Source of the DNA: Dolichospermum sp. FACHB-1091 | GTDB lineage: Bacteria; Cyanobacteriota; Cyanobacteriia; Cyanobacteriales; Nostocaceae | Direction of reading: 5' to 3' | Length of the DNA stretch: 64,000 nt | NCBI RefSeq assembly: GCF_014697585.1 | Contig: NZ_JACJSB010000015.1 | Location: forward strand, 1 to 64,000 | Shown: positions 53,073 to 61,728 of the stretch, in pieces | How the letters are laid out: each line of letters begins with the position of its first letter | How positions within the stretch are numbered: position 1 is the first letter of the stretch | Notes under the pieces: model-generated | The model's input: the letters and a program-made list of their open reading frames with translations, nothing else | Told to the model about the DNA's origin: nothing | The model's database searches: none | Program-made: the position numbers and the translations under genes

Positions 53073-54168
53073 TATTTCTTTAGAAGTGATTTCAAATCAC
53101 ATTGCAAGACGAGTAGGAGAGGATGTTCAAAAAAGAATTAATGCTCTGAAAATAGGGCAAAAAATGCAAGATTTACCTGAAGAACTTTGGCACGAAAGTT
53201 TTAAATTCTATGTAAAACATGATCCTAACCGACAAGGTGGACCAAATTTAAGAATGATTCGTCTTGATCCTGATAAACCTTCATTAACAGTTACAGGTTA
53301 TATTTTTAACAAGTTTGTTCATCCCTATCAAGACAGATTTATTACTGTACGTGAAGCGGCTCGTTTACAAGGATTACCTGATGATTTACAGTTGCAGGGA
53401 ACTTTAACCAGTAGTCAACTTCAGGTTGGTAATGCTGTTCCAGTTCCACTTGCTAAAGCTGTATTTCAACAATTAGTTAAACAAGCTAATTTATTAGGAT
53501 TTGAAAATCGTTCTTTGACTGGACTGAGTTTATTTAGTGGTGCAGGAGGTATGGATATTGGTGCTGATATAGCAGGGATAAAAACTAAAGTAGCTGTTGA
53601 TAATTGGGGTGATGCTTGTGCAACTTTAAGGGGTTATTTTGGCAATTGCATTCAAGTTATAGAACAAGATATTTCTCATATCACAGATCCGTTAAGTTTC
53701 TGGCAAAATATTTCTGGTGAAATCAATAAACCTGATATTATATTTGGTGGACCACCTTGTCAGGCGTTTAGTCAAGCTGGTAAACAAAGAGGTTTGCAAG
53801 ATAAAAGTGGTGGGATGATTTATGAGTTTTTAAGGTTTATTGAATGTTTACAACCTGCTTTTTTCGTAATGGAAAATGTCTCTAATTTAAAGGGTTTAGG
53901 AGGTGGAAAGCTATACCAAGAAATTTGTAATAATATGATTAATTTAGGTTATAATGTTTCATATGGTGTACTTTTAGCGGCTGACTTTGGGACTCCTCAA
54001 TTAAGAAAGAGATTGTTTTTTATTGGTTGTAAAAAAGATATGGGTAGTATTAATTTACCGTTACCTACTCATAGTCCTAAATTTGAATTATTTGGATTAT
54101 TACCTTATTTAACGGTACAAGAAGCATTTGCTAATTTACCAGAAGCAGAATTTATTCGTTGTAGATGA
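53041..54168 (+). CDS. circularly permuted DNA (cytosine-5-)-methyltransferase
   Basis: All core m5C methyltransferase motifs are present, but the C-terminal ones come first: motif IX (RFITVREAARLQGLPDD, ~99-115) and motif X (QVGNAVPVPLAKAV, ~128-141) precede motif I (LSLFSGAGGMDIG, ~162-174), motif IV with the catalytic Cys (GGPPCQAFSQAG, Cys ~240), motif VI (ENV, 278-280) and motif VIII (QLRKRLFFIG, 320-329). The chain ends soon after VQEAFANLPEAEFIRC, so the target-recognition region is short or truncated. It protects DNA against the upstream nuclease. Permuted order is known for M.BssHII. Confidence 0.88.
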   Translation: MNGLTKNLDFNISLEVISNHIARRVGEDVQKRINALKIGQKMQDLPEELWHESFKFYVKHDPNRQGGPNLRMIRLDPDKPSLTVTGYIFNKFVHPYQDRFITVREAARLQGLPDDLQLQGTLTSSQLQVGNAVPVPLAKAVFQQLVKQANLLGFENRSLTGLSLFSGAGGMDIGADIAGIKTKVAVDNWGDACATLRGYFGNCIQVIEQDISHITDPLSFWQNISGEINKPDIIFGGPPCQAFSQAGKQRGLQDKSGGMIYEFLRFIECLQPAFFVMENVSNLKGLGGGKLYQEICNNMINLGYNVSYGVLLAADFGTPQLRKRLFFIGCKKDMGSINLPLPTHSPKFELFGLLPYLTVQEAFANLPEAEFIRCR

Positions 54169-54690
54169 ATATTTTTGATTTTGCGCCAAGGTTTTAAAGC
54201 AAGAACTCAAAAAATCTAAACCGATGCAAAACCAGTAAATTGTCTCATATAAGGTGGCTTAAAACCTAAAACAATATCCGTTTGGTACTCCCAATTCTAC
54301 CAACTCACTAGCTACCCCTTCCTCTGTAAAATCTCTCTAAATCCAAATTTTTCCATCTCTAATATCCACATGAATAATTGTCCCATAAACTTAACTCACA
54401 TTAATTCATGAGATTAATTTAATCAATTTTGGTGCGTTACGCAACGCTTACACACCTTACTGTCTGAATCAGGATTTCCAGGATTTAAGGATGTACAGGA
54501 TGAAGAAAAAAACTCATCTTTAAAACCAGAAATATTCCCAGATAAATATTCATAAAAAATCCTGTAAATCATCTAATCCTGAGCATCCTGATTATGACAA
54601 AATAAATTATGTATAGTGTCATCTATTTCTAAATCTTTTCCTCAACAAGTTATTAATGAAGCTGAATAAAGACTTTGGCAATATTACCTC
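54169..54690. repeat. repeat-rich spacer after the methyltransferase
   Basis: No credible gene. It contains the right copy of the 66-bp repeat (54392-54456), then a repeat stretch at ~54476-54594 with AATCAGGAT and ATCCTGATT ends and an internal GGATGTACAGGATGAAG, related to 49661-49771. Confidence 0.6.
54392..54456. repeat. 66-bp direct repeat, right copy
   Basis: It starts TAACTCACATTAATTCATGA and ends CACACC, nearly identical and in the same orientation as 50433-50498, one base shorter. Confidence 0.85.
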
Positions 54691-54730
54691 TTGACAAATG
54701 ATACTGGTTAGGTATAATATTACGTAATAT
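54691..54730 (+). promoter_or_regulatory. consensus promoter with overlapping palindromic operator
   Basis: A perfect -35 (TTGACA, 54691-54696) and -10 (TATAAT, 54713-54718) are separated by 16 bases. A perfect 14-bp palindrome ATATTACGTAATAT (54717-54730) overlaps the -10, as expected for an autoregulated antitoxin operon. Confidence 0.75.
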
Positions 54731-54773
54731 CATATTTAGATTAAATCAGCGTTTGGAGGAAAACGCAGGTATC

Positions 54774-54902
54774 ATGTCAATGACAATTTTTAGCAATGCG
54801 TTCTCAGATGAGTTGGTTACAGCTACTGAATTAAATCATCAACCTGGACGAATTCTAGATAAAGTTAAAGAATCTAAAAAAATCATTAAACGACAAAGAT
54901 AA
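54774..54902 (+). pseudogene. truncated Phd/YefM-type antitoxin
   Basis: The 42-codon frame MSMTIFSNAFSDELVTATEL continues as NHQPGRILDKVKESKKIIK and ends in a stop. It looks like the N-terminal DNA-binding half of a Phd/YefM antitoxin (V-T-A-T-E-L-N-x-Q-P-G-R-I-L-D). A GGAGGA ribosome binding site and a strong promoter precede it. The toxin-binding half and the toxin gene are missing; a PBP gene starts 9 bases downstream. Confidence 0.7.
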
Positions 54903-54911
54903 TTTATTACC

Positions 54912-56747
54912 ATGGGAAAGCTGTCAAGTAAAACAAAATTCGGAAATTTACGTAATTTACAATTCAGACGCGAAGGAAAGTTATCTAGACAAGAGCAACG
55001 GGGAAATATTACTCCGAAAATATCAGAAAGATTCCCCAATACTAAATTACGACTGTTAGCTGTATGGGGTGTGTTAATGATGGCTATATTAGGGTTAGCA
55101 TTCAACTTATATCAGCTACAAATTGTTCAGGGCAAAAAATTGACTCAGAAGGCGCGAAACCAGCAAACGGTGAACTTACGCCTTTATATCCCTCGTCGTC
55201 CGGTGGTAGATCGAGGTAATAATGTGTTAGCTATTGACCGTCCTGTATATAATTTATATGCCCATCCCAGATTATTTGATCATTCCCAGTCGGAAATTGC
55301 TGAGAAAATTGGTCTGATTCTGGGCAAAGACAGGGCTGAACTCGTAAAAATATTCCAAAGTAAAAGTAGTGGGATTTTATTAGTTTCTGGTGTATCAGAA
55401 GATATTGCTGATAAATTGATATCATTACGCTTGAATGGGTTTGAGTTTATTCAAAAATACTCCCGATTTTATCCTCAAGATGATTTGGCGGCAGATGTGG
55501 TAGGCTATGTAAATCTTGACCGTCGTGGCCAAGCTGGTGTAGAATACAGTCAGGAAAAACTACTAGAACGCTCTGGACAAACTGTGCGAATGAGTAAAAC
55601 TGGCAATGGGTCATTAATGCCAGATTACGCCACCCAGGGGCTGCTGCATTTTGATGATTTGAAGCTGCAATTGACTATTGATGGTCGTATACAACGGGTA
55701 GCCCGTACGGCTTTAAAGGAACAGATGACCAAGTTTAATGCTAAACGAGGCGCAGTGATTGTCATGGATGCGGTTGATGGTTCTTTGTTGGCTTTGGTTT
55801 CTCAGCCCACTTATAATCCCAATAAGTATGCTAAGTCTGATATTTCCTTATTTAAAAACTGGACTGTAGCTGATCTTTATGAACCGGGATCAACATTTAA
55901 ACCTGTAAATGTGGCGATCGCTTTAGAAAATGGTATCATTAAACCAGAGGATAAATTTGAAGATCCTGGTTCTATCCAGATCGGTACGCATACTATCAAA
56001 AATGCCGAAAAAACTGGTTATCGCCAACTGACTATTCCTCAAATTTTACAAACTTCTAGTAATATTGGTATGGTGAGAATGATGCAACGATTAAAACCAT
56101 CCATATACTACAATTGGCTAGAACGTCTGGGATTAGGACAAAAATTTAAAACAGATTTACCTTTTGAAGTTAGTGGTCAATTAAAAAGTCAAGAAAAATT
56201 TACCTCTTCAGCCATTGAACCTGCAACTACATCTTTTGGACAAGGCTTTTCTCTAACTCCATTACAATTGGTGCAAATGCACGGAGCATTAGCTAATGGC
56301 GGTAAATTAGTTACACCTCATGTAGTTCGAGGACTAATTGATAGTAAAGGACGCATACACTATTCAGTTACTCTCCCAGAACAGAGACAAATTTTCTCAC
56401 CAACAATTACCCATCGTGTTGTAGAAATGATGGAAACAGTAATTAATGAAGGTACTGGTAAAGCAGCGAAAATTTCGGGATATCGTATTGGTGGGAAAAC
56501 GGGAACAGCCCAAAAAGCTAGTCCTAATGGTGGATATATTAAAGGTGCGAGAATTACCAGCTTTATTGCTATTTTACCAGTGGAATCTCCTCGTTATGTG
56601 GTTTTTGCAGTTGTAGATGAACCAAAGGGAGAAAATGCCTATGGTTCTACGGTCGCCGCACCAATTGTTAAAACTGTCATGGAAACATTAATTCCCATTG
56701 CACAAATCCCCCCTCATGAAGATAAGGAAAAGAGGGAAGATAATTGA
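54912..56747 (+). CDS. ftsI: class B penicillin-binding protein (FtsI/PBP3-type transpeptidase)
   Basis: A 611-residue protein: basic cytoplasmic N-terminus, one TM helix at ~47-68, the PBP dimerisation domain (RRPVVDRGNNVLAIDRPVYN, VGYVNLDRRGQAGVEYSQE), and the transpeptidase domain with SxxK (GSTFK, Ser ~327), SSN (~382-384) and KTGTAQ. It crosslinks septal peptidoglycan during division. It sits directly behind the remnant antitoxin and its strong promoter, so part of its transcription could now start there. A short charged tail follows PHEDKEKRED. Confidence 0.92.
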   Translation: MGKLSSKTKFGNLRNLQFRREGKLSRQEQRGNITPKISERFPNTKLRLLAVWGVLMMAILGLAFNLYQLQIVQGKKLTQKARNQQTVNLRLYIPRRPVVDRGNNVLAIDRPVYNLYAHPRLFDHSQSEIAEKIGLILGKDRAELVKIFQSKSSGILLVSGVSEDIADKLISLRLNGFEFIQKYSRFYPQDDLAADVVGYVNLDRRGQAGVEYSQEKLLERSGQTVRMSKTGNGSLMPDYATQGLLHFDDLKLQLTIDGRIQRVARTALKEQMTKFNAKRGAVIVMDAVDGSLLALVSQPTYNPNKYAKSDISLFKNWTVADLYEPGSTFKPVNVAIALENGIIKPEDKFEDPGSIQIGTHTIKNAEKTGYRQLTIPQILQTSSNIGMVRMMQRLKPSIYYNWLERLGLGQKFKTDLPFEVSGQLKSQEKFTSSAIEPATTSFGQGFSLTPLQLVQMHGALANGGKLVTPHVVRGLIDSKGRIHYSVTLPEQRQIFSPTITHRVVEMMETVINEGTGKAAKISGYRIGGKTGTAQKASPNGGYIKGARITSFIAILPVESPRYVVFAVVDEPKGENAYGSTVAAPIVKTVMETLIPIAQIPPHEDKEKREDN

Positions 56748-56758
56748 CATAGGACTTA

Positions 56759-57865
56759 TCATCTAAAACTGCTATAACCTTCTTTGAAAGTAGATTCAAT
56801 TGAACCTAAATTTTGGAATAACTTAATTAATTTATGAGATTTTGTTTTTTGCTCTGATAAAATAACTTTTAGCGGTGTTAAAAATTCAACATCAGGATCA
56901 TCTTTAAGGGCAATTTCTGCAACTTGTAAAATTTTGCTAGTATTCGCAAAAATATCTTCATTTTCAAAACCATATTTTGCTGAAATTTGGTGCAACTCAG
57001 CGTCGGGTATTATCGCTCTACCTGATAAAGTTTCATCTAATACTAAACCTTTTAATAAAGCTAATAAACCTGCATAAATTGTAAAATCATCACAACTATC
57101 ACAGGCTTTAAATTCTATCCGTCCTACTTCTGAAGGAATGCGGGCAATTTTTGTTAATGAGGGAACACTTTTGATTAAGTCCTCTGACTTTTCCACAAAA
57201 ACTAATACTGCTGGTCTTTTTCCTGTTCTGATAAATGTTCTGACTGATAAACCTGACCACAAATCAGCATTATAAAAAGGAGAACTATAAGTAAAAGGGA
57301 TGATATAAGGACTGTAATACGTCAACTTTTTACCAATATCAATTAGCTTTTCAGTAGACAAATTTTCCCAGGAAATATTCAAATCTGGTCCATAGGAAAC
57401 CATGTAAATATGAGCAGTTTGTTCATCTGGATAAGCTTGTAATTGTCTAATTTCATAATCATTTAATGGTGGTTGGGGATTAAATACACAAGTATAGGGG
57501 TTAAAACTGACTAAAACAGGTGTAAAATTAAAAGTAGAAGCTACTTCACGCAATAGACAAAAACTTTCTGTTAATTCAGTAATTGCTCCTTGAATGGTAG
57601 AATGGATAGTTGTTCTAATTTCGATACCTTTGGCTAAACAGTCAATTACTTCTTCAGAGTCGCTAAATCTTTCAAATCCTTCAATATACCAACGCTTTTT
57701 CTTAATTCCAGCGTCACCAACTCTTAATTGTGGGTAGTCAGTGGCATAAATAGGTAATCTATCAATAATTTGCTGAAAATCTGCGAATTTTGTATTATGG
57801 AAATCCGCGAATTTTCCTTGATGATTAAGAAAAGCAACTTCATGTTCAACGCCAAAACAGAACAT
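56759..57865 (-). CDS. glutamate-cysteine-ligase-like (carboxylate-amine ligase) protein
   Basis: A 368-residue protein. FGVEHEVAFLN at the start resembles the G-x-E-x-E substrate/metal motif of the GCS2-type ligases, and IEIRTTIHSTIQGAITELT and RIEFKACDSCDD resemble later metal- and substrate-binding segments. These enzymes join an amino acid to the gamma carboxylate of glutamate in an ATP-dependent step. It differs from the classical cyanobacterial GshA as I recall it, so the substrate is uncertain. It ends 11 bases from the convergent ftsI stop. Confidence 0.6.
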   Translation of the reverse strand: MFCFGVEHEVAFLNHQGKFADFHNTKFADFQQIIDRLPIYATDYPQLRVGDAGIKKKRWYIEGFERFSDSEEVIDCLAKGIEIRTTIHSTIQGAITELTESFCLLREVASTFNFTPVLVSFNPYTCVFNPQPPLNDYEIRQLQAYPDEQTAHIYMVSYGPDLNISWENLSTEKLIDIGKKLTYYSPYIIPFTYSSPFYNADLWSGLSVRTFIRTGKRPAVLVFVEKSEDLIKSVPSLTKIARIPSEVGRIEFKACDSCDDFTIYAGLLALLKGLVLDETLSGRAIIPDAELHQISAKYGFENEDIFANTSKILQVAEIALKDDPDVEFLTPLKVILSEQKTKSHKLIKLFQNLGSIESTFKEGYSSFR

Positions 57866-57949
57866 ACTTTACCCCGGATTTACTATAAATATGACCATTA
57901 TATCCATAATTTATGCGGTTGCGAATCCTATAAAAGGAGGACTAGAAGT

Positions 57950-58100
57950 TAACTGTCTAGACATTGGAGGGGGTTTAGATACTTAACTTCTTTGAGAAGT
58001 TAGGTATCTTGGGAATAACTGATACAGGGACTAGCAGAAAAACCTTGATTTTCTGTTAGTCCCACCTAAGGAGGACTTTGTTTGTATAGGCGCGATTTAT
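57950..58100 (+). ncRNA. candidate structured RNA with two tandem hairpins
   Basis: Two long hairpins lie side by side: 57977-58009 (arms AGATACTTAACTTCT and AGAAGTTAGGTATCT) and 58027-58063 (arms GGGACTAGCAGAAAA and TTTTCTGTTAGTCCC). Each has one imperfect pair, and in both cases it is a G-U wobble only if the plus strand is the RNA; on the minus strand both become A-C mismatches. AAGGAGGACT flanks the region on both sides (about 57936 and 58069). It could be a small RNA, a transcribed repeat or a processed element. Confidence 0.4.
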
Positions 58101-58159
58101 AATCGCCAGGACTAGGTATAAGATATGATCCTATTCCCTCCTATAATACAGTCCTTTGA

Positions 58160-58645
58160 TTAGGACATCGCCTGAATGATGTAATCAAAGTAGGGTGCAG
58201 TCTCTAAAGCGTCTTCTGCATTCAGTAAATCTAAGGACGCTTGTTTGAGAGAATTAATCGCCTCTACCATGCCGGGAACGGGAACACCCAGAGAATTGTA
58301 CATTTCTCGTACACCAATCAAACCAATTTTTTCAATGGGTTCTTTGTCACCAGCAAGTACACCGTAGGTAATTAGGCGTAAGTACCAGCCAAAATCCCGA
58401 ATACACAAAGCCCGTTGTTTTTCACCGTAAGCATTACCACCAGGGGCGATAAAATCAGGGCGTTTTTGCCAAAGTTTTTTGGTGGCTTCTTGAACAATTT
58501 TTTTCTCGTTTTCTGAAAGGGTAGCAGCGATTCTTGTGCGCTTTACACCAGTTTCCAAAAATGCTTTGATGTTTTTGAGTTCGCCACTGCTGGGGTAACG
58601 CAGTTCGTCGTCAGCTTGGAGAATAACTTGGCTAATTACAGTCAT
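58160..58645 (-). CDS. apcD: allophycocyanin-B alpha-type subunit
   Basis: A 161-residue phycobiliprotein. The bilin-attachment Cys lies in [49 protein letters not shown] and the C-terminal [12 protein letters not shown] are typical. The pattern [12 protein letters not shown] and the C-terminus match ApcD rather than ApcA, ApcB or ApcF as I recall them. ApcD is a terminal emitter in the phycobilisome core that passes energy to photosystem I. It is monocistronic, as is usual for apcD. Confidence 0.87.
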   Translation of the reverse strand: MTVISQVILQADDELRYPSSGELKNIKAFLETGVKRTRIAATLSENEKKIVQEATKKLWQKRPDFIAPGGNAYGEKQRALCIRDFGWYLRLITYGVLAGDKEPIEKIGLIGVREMYNSLGVPVPGMVEAINSLKQASLDLLNAEDALETAPYFDYIIQAMS

Positions 58646-58791
58646 GATGATCTAAATAACCCGAAATATTTATATTTGCTAGTTTAGCGACTTAGAGGAA
58701 CATTCGTGAAGTGTGTGGGAAGATAGAGGTAAATCTATTCACAATTCTACATTAAGGAAGTCTCCCTTCCCTATTCCCTAACAACTGACTA

Positions 58792-60174
58792 ATGACTAAT
58801 ATAATGTGGCGACAAGGTGAAGTCATCGAATTGGAAATTACTGATTTAAGCGACACTGGGGACGGTGTGGGACGCTTTGATCAGCGTGTGGTTTTTGTAC
58901 CAGATACTGTACCAGGCGATCGCCTACTTGTCAAATTACTAAATGTTAAGCCAAAATATGCTTATGGTCAAATTGAGGATTTATTAGAGGCTTCGCCTCA
59001 ACGGGTAAGACCAAATTGTATTGTCGCTGACAAATGTGGTGGTTGTCAGTGGCAACATATTAACTATAATTACCAGTTAATAGCCAAACAAAATCAAGTA
59101 ATTCAAGCTTTAGAAAGAATTGGCGGTTTTGTTGACATATCTGTAAATCCAGTATTAGTAGCCGCTGCATCCTTGGGTTATCGTAACAAAGTTAGCTATC
59201 CGTTTGGAATTTCTGCTACAGGTCATGTCCAAGCTGGGTATTATCACAAAGGTACTCATAAATTAATCAACTTAAATCAATGTCCAGTGCAAGATTCACG
59301 GTTAAATCCTTTATTAGCTGAAGTCAAATTAGACATTGAAAAGCAGGGTTGGTCAATTTATGACGAAACCAGACACAAAGGATTAATTCGCCATTTAGGT
59401 TTACGCATTGGCCGTCGCACAGGAGAAATGCTGCTAACTTTAGTCGTCAAAGATTGGAACTTACCAGGAATTGAAAACCAAGCACAGCAATGGTTACAGC
59501 GTTATCCCCAATTAGTAGGCGTGTCATTAAATCGTAATAGCGATCGCACAAATGCTATATTTGGATTAGAAACCCGTTGTCTAGCTGGAGTTCCTTACCT
59601 ACGAGAAAAATTCGCCGGACTGGATTTTCAAATTCGCCCAGATACCTTCTTCCAAGTGTACACAGAAACAGCCGAGGCTTTATTAGAGGTAATTCAGTCA
59701 GAACTAAATTTACAAGGTCATGAAGTCCTAGTAGATGCCTATTGTGGCATAGGAACTTTAACTTTGCCCCTGGCTAAACAAGTAAAGCATATCATCGGTT
59801 TAGAATTACAATCAACAGCAGTAAAACAGGCAATTGTCAATGCTCAAGAAAATAGAATTAATAATGTAACATTTCAAGTAGGTGCAGTGGAAAAAATTTT
59901 CCAGAATTTGGAAATTATACCGGATGTTGTCTTACTTGATCCGCCCCGGAAAGGATGTGAAGATAACGTTATCAAAACATTAAGAAACTTGAAACCTTCT
60001 CGAATTGTTTACGTCAGTTGTAAAGTAGCTACTTTAGCCCGTGACCTCAAGTTACTTTGCGAAAACGGACTGTATAGACTCACAAGGGTGCAACCTGCCG
60101 ACTTTTTCCCCCAAACCGCCCATGTAGAAGCAGCCGCTTTTCTGGTACTATCGGACAATGATCAGAGTCATTAA
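58792..60174 (+). CDS. rlmD: 23S rRNA (uracil-C5)-methyltransferase (RlmD/RumA family)
   Basis: A 460-residue enzyme: N-terminal TRAM domain (~5-65), iron-sulfur Cys motif (NCIVADKCGGCQWQ plus a later Cys in NQCPVQ), SAM motif VDAYCGIGTLTLPLA, LLDPPRKGCED and the catalytic Cys in IVYVSCKVATLARDL. RlmD methylates a uridine of 23S rRNA. The exact site is not readable: RlmD and RlmC are close relatives. An ATG four codons in (58804) is an alternative start. Confidence 0.92.
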   Translation: MTNIMWRQGEVIELEITDLSDTGDGVGRFDQRVVFVPDTVPGDRLLVKLLNVKPKYAYGQIEDLLEASPQRVRPNCIVADKCGGCQWQHINYNYQLIAKQNQVIQALERIGGFVDISVNPVLVAAASLGYRNKVSYPFGISATGHVQAGYYHKGTHKLINLNQCPVQDSRLNPLLAEVKLDIEKQGWSIYDETRHKGLIRHLGLRIGRRTGEMLLTLVVKDWNLPGIENQAQQWLQRYPQLVGVSLNRNSDRTNAIFGLETRCLAGVPYLREKFAGLDFQIRPDTFFQVYTETAEALLEVIQSELNLQGHEVLVDAYCGIGTLTLPLAKQVKHIIGLELQSTAVKQAIVNAQENRINNVTFQVGAVEKIFQNLEIIPDVVLLDPPRKGCEDNVIKTLRNLKPSRIVYVSCKVATLARDLKLLCENGLYRLTRVQPADFFPQTAHVEAAAFLVLSDNDQSH

Positions 60175-60582
60175 TTCTTCACAAAAAATAAAAATCAGAA
60201 ATTTTTAGTCTAGTGGATACTCATAATGCTAGAATGAAATTACATAAAAATAGAAACTCATTTTGTTTTAAAGAAATCGAGGCTGCATGAAATGTTAAGA
60301 AAGGGATAAGATTGTGTTAAATACAAACCAGCAGTTAATGAGATTGTTTTGCTCGTCCTGTTCAAAAGTAGCAGTTTTTTATCTGCTAAATCAACGGATT
60401 AACTTTAGCAAATTGTAAATAAGCAATATGAATTCTCATCTTAAGTTACCAGCCAAGAGCATTTTTATAAATTTAGTTTTACAGACGCTAGTTTAAAGGC
60501 AACATGATTACCTAATTCTGACCAGAATAGCTGAAAAAGCTTTCCTGATGTCTAGCTAACTAAAAGCTACGGGGTTTCTCTT
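60175..60582. other. intergenic region upstream of the anti-sigma factor gene
   Basis: A 408-base AT-rich spacer. A small hairpin (TAGCAG / CTGCTA) lies near 60370-60390. I see no ORF or repeat; it presumably contains the promoter of the next gene. Confidence 0.5.
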
Positions 60583-61032
60583 GTGATTACCATTTCTCTT
60601 CGTCCAGTTGGGCGTTACTGGGGGACAATTAGTTTTGCCTCCACCCTTTATCTTTGTCCAATCCTAGATTTACTGTTGACTGATATTCCGGCAAAATTAC
60701 AATCAGAACTGCGACTAGGACTCCAAGAAGCCCTAGTAAATGCCGCTAAACATGGGAATAATCTTGATCCAGGTAAGTTAGTCGTAGTCCGTTTCTCACT
60801 AGTAGATAATCAATATTGGTGGATTATCTCAGATCAGGGTAGCGGGTTCACTCCCTCCATTACAGGTGATAGTGATCCCAATGACTATTTACCACCAGAC
60901 GAAGCAGAAAGTGGACGCGGTATGTCCTTACTGCATCAGATTTTTGATCAAGTAGAATGGAATGGCAAAGGTACAGAACTCAGTCTTTGTAAGCAAGTAG
61001 AAAGCCGTCGTTTATTATCTTTGCGAAGGTGA
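60583..61032 (+). CDS. RsbW-type anti-sigma regulatory factor (GHKL ATPase)
   Basis: A 149-residue HATPase_c_2 protein. The N-box is LGLQEALVNAAKHGN, the G1-type motif ISDQGSGF, and the G2-type loop SGRGMSLLHQIFDQVEW. Such proteins are Ser kinases that hold sigma factors or phosphorylate anti-sigma-factor antagonists. The start is a GTG at 60583. No sigma factor or antagonist gene is adjacent. Confidence 0.88.
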   Translation: MITISLRPVGRYWGTISFASTLYLCPILDLLLTDIPAKLQSELRLGLQEALVNAAKHGNNLDPGKLVVVRFSLVDNQYWWIISDQGSGFTPSITGDSDPNDYLPPDEAESGRGMSLLHQIFDQVEWNGKGTELSLCKQVESRRLLSLRR

Positions 61033-61056
61033 GGGGTGAGGTTTATTCCTTTGCCC

Positions 61057-61317
61057 CTACGGGTGTCCGTGGGTGGGACAAGGAGGCGCGGAAATTGATT
61101 TGTCTAGCCAGCCTACAGCCTGTTCTAGTCTCGCTTGCGCCTCCTGGGGTTCATTTTTGACCAAAAAGACTATGGCGGCGGCAACCTGTTCACTAGCACG
61201 GGCATTGCGGTTAGATTTGAGACGATGCCACTCCTCTGGAGTGATCCTTAACCTTTCCATGAGGGCTTGTGCTAGTTCTAAAGTGCTAATTTCATGTAGT
61301 TGACTAGTTTGCGACAT
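61057..61317 (-). CDS. small conserved cyanobacterial-type protein
   Basis: An 86-residue soluble, mostly helical protein (STLELAQALMERLRITPEEWHRLKSNRNARASEQVAAAIVFLV) with a Pro/Cys/His tail. No enzyme motif is visible. It is convergent with the anti-sigma factor gene (24-base gap) and divergent from the next gene. I do not recognise a function. Confidence 0.7.
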   Translation of the reverse strand: MSQTSQLHEISTLELAQALMERLRITPEEWHRLKSNRNARASEQVAAAIVFLVKNEPQEAQARLEQAVGWLDKSISAPPCPTHGHP

Positions 61318-61383
61318 AAGACTAAGTGCTAAGTTAAGAGTAAAATTTATGATTTAATCATCATAGCTAATTACTAATCGCTA

Positions 61384-61728
61384 ATGACTAATTTAGAGGA
61401 AAATCCCTACCTAGATTTTGCACGGGAATTAGAGGAAGTGGAAACTTCACTAAGATTCTTGAAGGATAGATATACCCAAGTGCAAAATGATCAACAACAA
61501 AAGGCACAATGGCAACAAGAATTAAAGAATTTAAGGCAAAATAGTAAACAGACCCCAGAAATCAAGGCCGAGTTAACCCGCATTCAAAAACAGTTGGAAA
61601 CCTTAGAAATCAACTTAGAAAGCCAGTTGTTTTCTTGGAACACCCTAAAAAGACCTTTTTGGCAAGCTATCCGTTTTGGCGGTTTAGGCGTTATTATGGG
61701 TTGGTTACTAAGATCTTGGGTTGGATGA
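61384..61728 (+). CDS. coiled-coil protein with C-terminal membrane helix
   Basis: A 114-residue protein: residues ~10-80 are a charged coiled coil (LEEVETSLRFLKDRYTQVQN...TRIQKQLETLEINLESQLF), and a C-terminal hydrophobic helix (IRFGGLGVIMGWLLRSW) would anchor it in a membrane. The minisatellite begins right after its stop codon. Function unknown. Confidence 0.68.
   Translation: MTNLEENPYLDFARELEEVETSLRFLKDRYTQVQNDQQQKAQWQQELKNLRQNSKQTPEIKAELTRIQKQLETLEINLESQLFSWNTLKRPFWQAIRFGGLGVIMGWLLRSWVG

Noticed and set aside
56759-57865. Classical cyanobacterial GshA
   Set aside because: The N-terminus and spacing differ from the cyanobacterial glutamate-cysteine ligase I recall; only the general ligase fold is supported.
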